A stretch of 52,839 bases of DNA from Rubellimicrobium sp. (lineage in GTDB: Bacteria > Pseudomonadota > Alphaproteobacteria > Rhodobacterales > Rhodobacteraceae), in NCBI GenBank assembly GCA_020852925.1, contig JADYZU010000014.1:1-52839 (forward strand), given 5' to 3'. Of the stretch, positions 52,826 through 52,839 are shown in pieces. Position 1 is the first letter of the stretch, and each line of letters starts with the position of its first letter. The notes beneath the pieces were generated by a model, which did no database searches, was not told the DNA's origin, and worked only from the letters and a program-made list of their open reading frames with translations. Both the position numbers and the translations under genes were made by a program.

Positions 52826-52839
52826 TGGGAGGCGGGACA

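Overview
The window reads as chromosomal core-genome DNA from a GC-rich alphaproteobacterium, most likely a member of the Rhodobacteraceae (Rhodobacter/Paracoccus-like). Evidence for this is the very high GC content, the pyrH-frr-uppS-cdsA-dxr-rseP-bamA-ompH-fabZ-lpxA-lpxI-lpxB gene order (with LpxI instead of LpxH), a ChpT phosphotransferase, an OlsB/OlsA pair, a cytochrome c' and an Obg that lacks the C-terminal extension. I see no rRNA, tRNA, insertion sequence, prophage or CRISPR array.

Region by region. 53-12398 (minus strand): a long envelope operon running from UMP kinase and ribosome recycling through isoprenoid and phospholipid precursor enzymes (UppS, CdsA, Dxr) to the RseP protease, an overlooked 46-residue membrane protein, BamA, an OmpH/Skp chaperone, FabZ, LpxA, LpxI and LpxB. 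Many of the genes are coupled by 4-base stop/start overlaps. 12478-14357 (plus): miaA and an AraC-type regulator. 14599-21083 (plus): a four-gene peptide-type ABC importer (Tat-exported binding protein, two permeases, one fused double ATPase). 21104-25349: lytic transglycosylase, an alpha/beta-hydrolase-like protein, RidA and aroK-aroB. 25579-28281 (plus): a 50-residue membrane protein, a 533-residue exported protein and a XerD-type recombinase in one operon. 28299-31083: a HerA-like ATPase, two tandem putative small RNA units and an IalB-family protein. 31157-36289: an operon ldt-lpxD-acp-ketosynthase divergent from a MepK/DUF882-type protein, joining peptidoglycan 3-3 cross-link turnover to lipid A acylation. 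36434-41273: a Coq10/RatA-like protein, hpt, a LysR regulator divergent from cytochrome c', a diheme cytochrome c and a small plug-barrel outer-membrane protein. 41311-48352: lipA, M32 carboxypeptidase, ctaA, trmJ, a ThiE-like protein and olsB-olsA. 48614-52702: chpT and obgE-proB-proA.

The most interesting non-genic signals are three. (1) Two tandem promoter-hairpin-terminator units at about 29960-30185 carry perfectly complementary 14-nt segments. This looks like a small RNA plus a sponge or antitoxin-like partner just upstream of ialB. (2) A dispersed element of about 65 bp, with a CTTCATCTTTGC / AAATACCCC core and two G/C hairpins, occurs four times. Each resolvable copy lies just 3' of a gene and in the same orientation to it; one copy encodes the end of LpxB. 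The stem sequences differ between copies while pairing and tetraloop are kept, which argues for a structured RNA. (3) There are many short in-frame minisatellites (12-18 bp units), two of which repeat start codons at the N-terminus of a gene. The functional centre of the window is envelope biogenesis: lipid A, ornithine lipid, outer-membrane protein assembly and peptidoglycan remodelling.
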